Source: an uncultured Thiotrichaceae bacterium
Lineage (GTDB): Bacteria > Pseudomonadota > Gammaproteobacteria > Thiotrichales > Thiotrichaceae
NCBI GenBank assembly: GCA_938038645.1
Contig: CALHTA010000154.1
Location: forward strand, 1-5,908
Reading direction: 5' to 3'
Length of the DNA: 5,908 nucleotides
Shown here piece by piece: positions 5,526 to 5,908 of the stretch; position 1 is the first letter of the stretch; each line of letters begins with the position of its first letter. A program made the position numbers and the translations under genes. A model generated the notes under the pieces. It searched no databases. It saw only the letters and a list, made by a program, of their open reading frames with translations, and was not told where the DNA came from.

Positions 5526-5908
5526 ATGAGTACTGGACATGTAGTGCAAGTAATTGGGCCGATTGTAGACGTGGAGTTTCCACGTGATGCAGTGCCTAAT
5601 GTATACGATGCGTTAAAAGTAGCAGATCATTCAAATCTGACACTTGAAGTGCAGTCCCAGTTAGGTGACGGTGTGGTTCGCACCATCGCGATGGGTGAAG
5701 CGGAAGGCTTAAAGCGTGGTATGGGTGCGGCTAATACGGGCGCTCCAATTCAGGTTCCTGTTGGTGAAGGAACACTGGGTCGTATCATGAATGTTTTAGG
5801 TGAGCCGATTGACAACGAAGGTGATGTAGATGCAACTAAGCAGATGCCAATTCACCGTGAGCCACCTAAGTATGATGAGCTTTCTTCAAGCTTAGATATC
5901 TTAGAGAC
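5526..5908 (+). CDS. atpD: F1Fo ATP synthase subunit beta, 5' part
   Basis: The first 127 codons of the catalytic subunit are present; the gene runs off the right edge. The N-terminal [20 protein letters not shown] (1-20) is the typical start of the beta-barrel domain. It is followed by [20 protein letters not shown] (47-66) and the strongly conserved [20 protein letters not shown] (70-89), VLGEPID (90-96) and [12 protein letters not shown] (108-119). The last residues, SSSLDILE, lead to the usual T-G-I-K, and the window stops before the P-loop (G-G-A-G-V-G-K-T in the family), so catalytic residues cannot be checked. An intact frame and a good ribosome site argue for a normal gene. atpC (epsilon) is expected next but lies outside the window. 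Confidence 0.98.
   Translation, partial: MSTGHVVQVIGPIVDVEFPRDAVPNVYDALKVADHSNLTLEVQSQLGDGVVRTIAMGEAEGLKRGMGAANTGAPIQVPVGEGTLGRIMNVLGEPIDNEGDVDATKQMPIHREPPKYDELSSSLDILE

Overview
The window is most of an F1Fo ATP synthase operon, all on the + strand, from a gammaproteobacterium. The gene order is atpI-atpB-atpE-atpF-atpH-atpA-atpG-atpD (i, a, c, b, delta, alpha, gamma, beta). Predicted lengths of b (156 aa), alpha (513 aa) and gamma (287 aa) equal those I recall for Escherichia coli, and key alpha residues fall at the same numbers. Base composition looks AT-leaning, roughly mid-40s percent G+C by eye. I cannot name the genus. A marine or free-living gammaproteobacterium outside the Enterobacteria is a reasonable guess and no more than that.

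Layout: positions 1-239 hold the 3' end of a VanZ-like membrane protein gene cut by the window edge. Positions 240-319 are intergenic and carry a near-consensus sigma-70 promoter (TTGACC, 17-nt spacer, TATACT). It points into atpI, which appears to start with TTG at 320. Then follow the Fo genes atpB (761-1618), atpE (1683-1967) and atpF (2020-2490), and the F1 genes atpH (2502-3035), atpA (3052-4593), atpG (4610-5473) and the first 127 codons of atpD (5526 to the right edge). The operon presumably continues with the rest of atpD and atpC. Gaps inside the operon are 11-64 nt. There is no gene-free stretch over 300 nt and no convincing terminator.

Together the genes encode the rotary ATP synthase. 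Subunits a and c form the ion path and rotor ring, b and delta form the stator, alpha and beta form the catalytic hexamer, and gamma is the central shaft. AtpI is a small membrane protein thought to assist c-ring assembly or ion supply.

This is a conserved housekeeping locus and I found no undescribed system. The points worth a second look are smaller: a c subunit with an unusual first helix (Trp32, Cys36, Ser37) and a Glu carboxylate; a C-free, T-rich leader before atpE; a series of start codons and ribosome-site structures that roughly follows subunit copy number; a VanZ-like gene where parB often sits; and a diverged AtpI.
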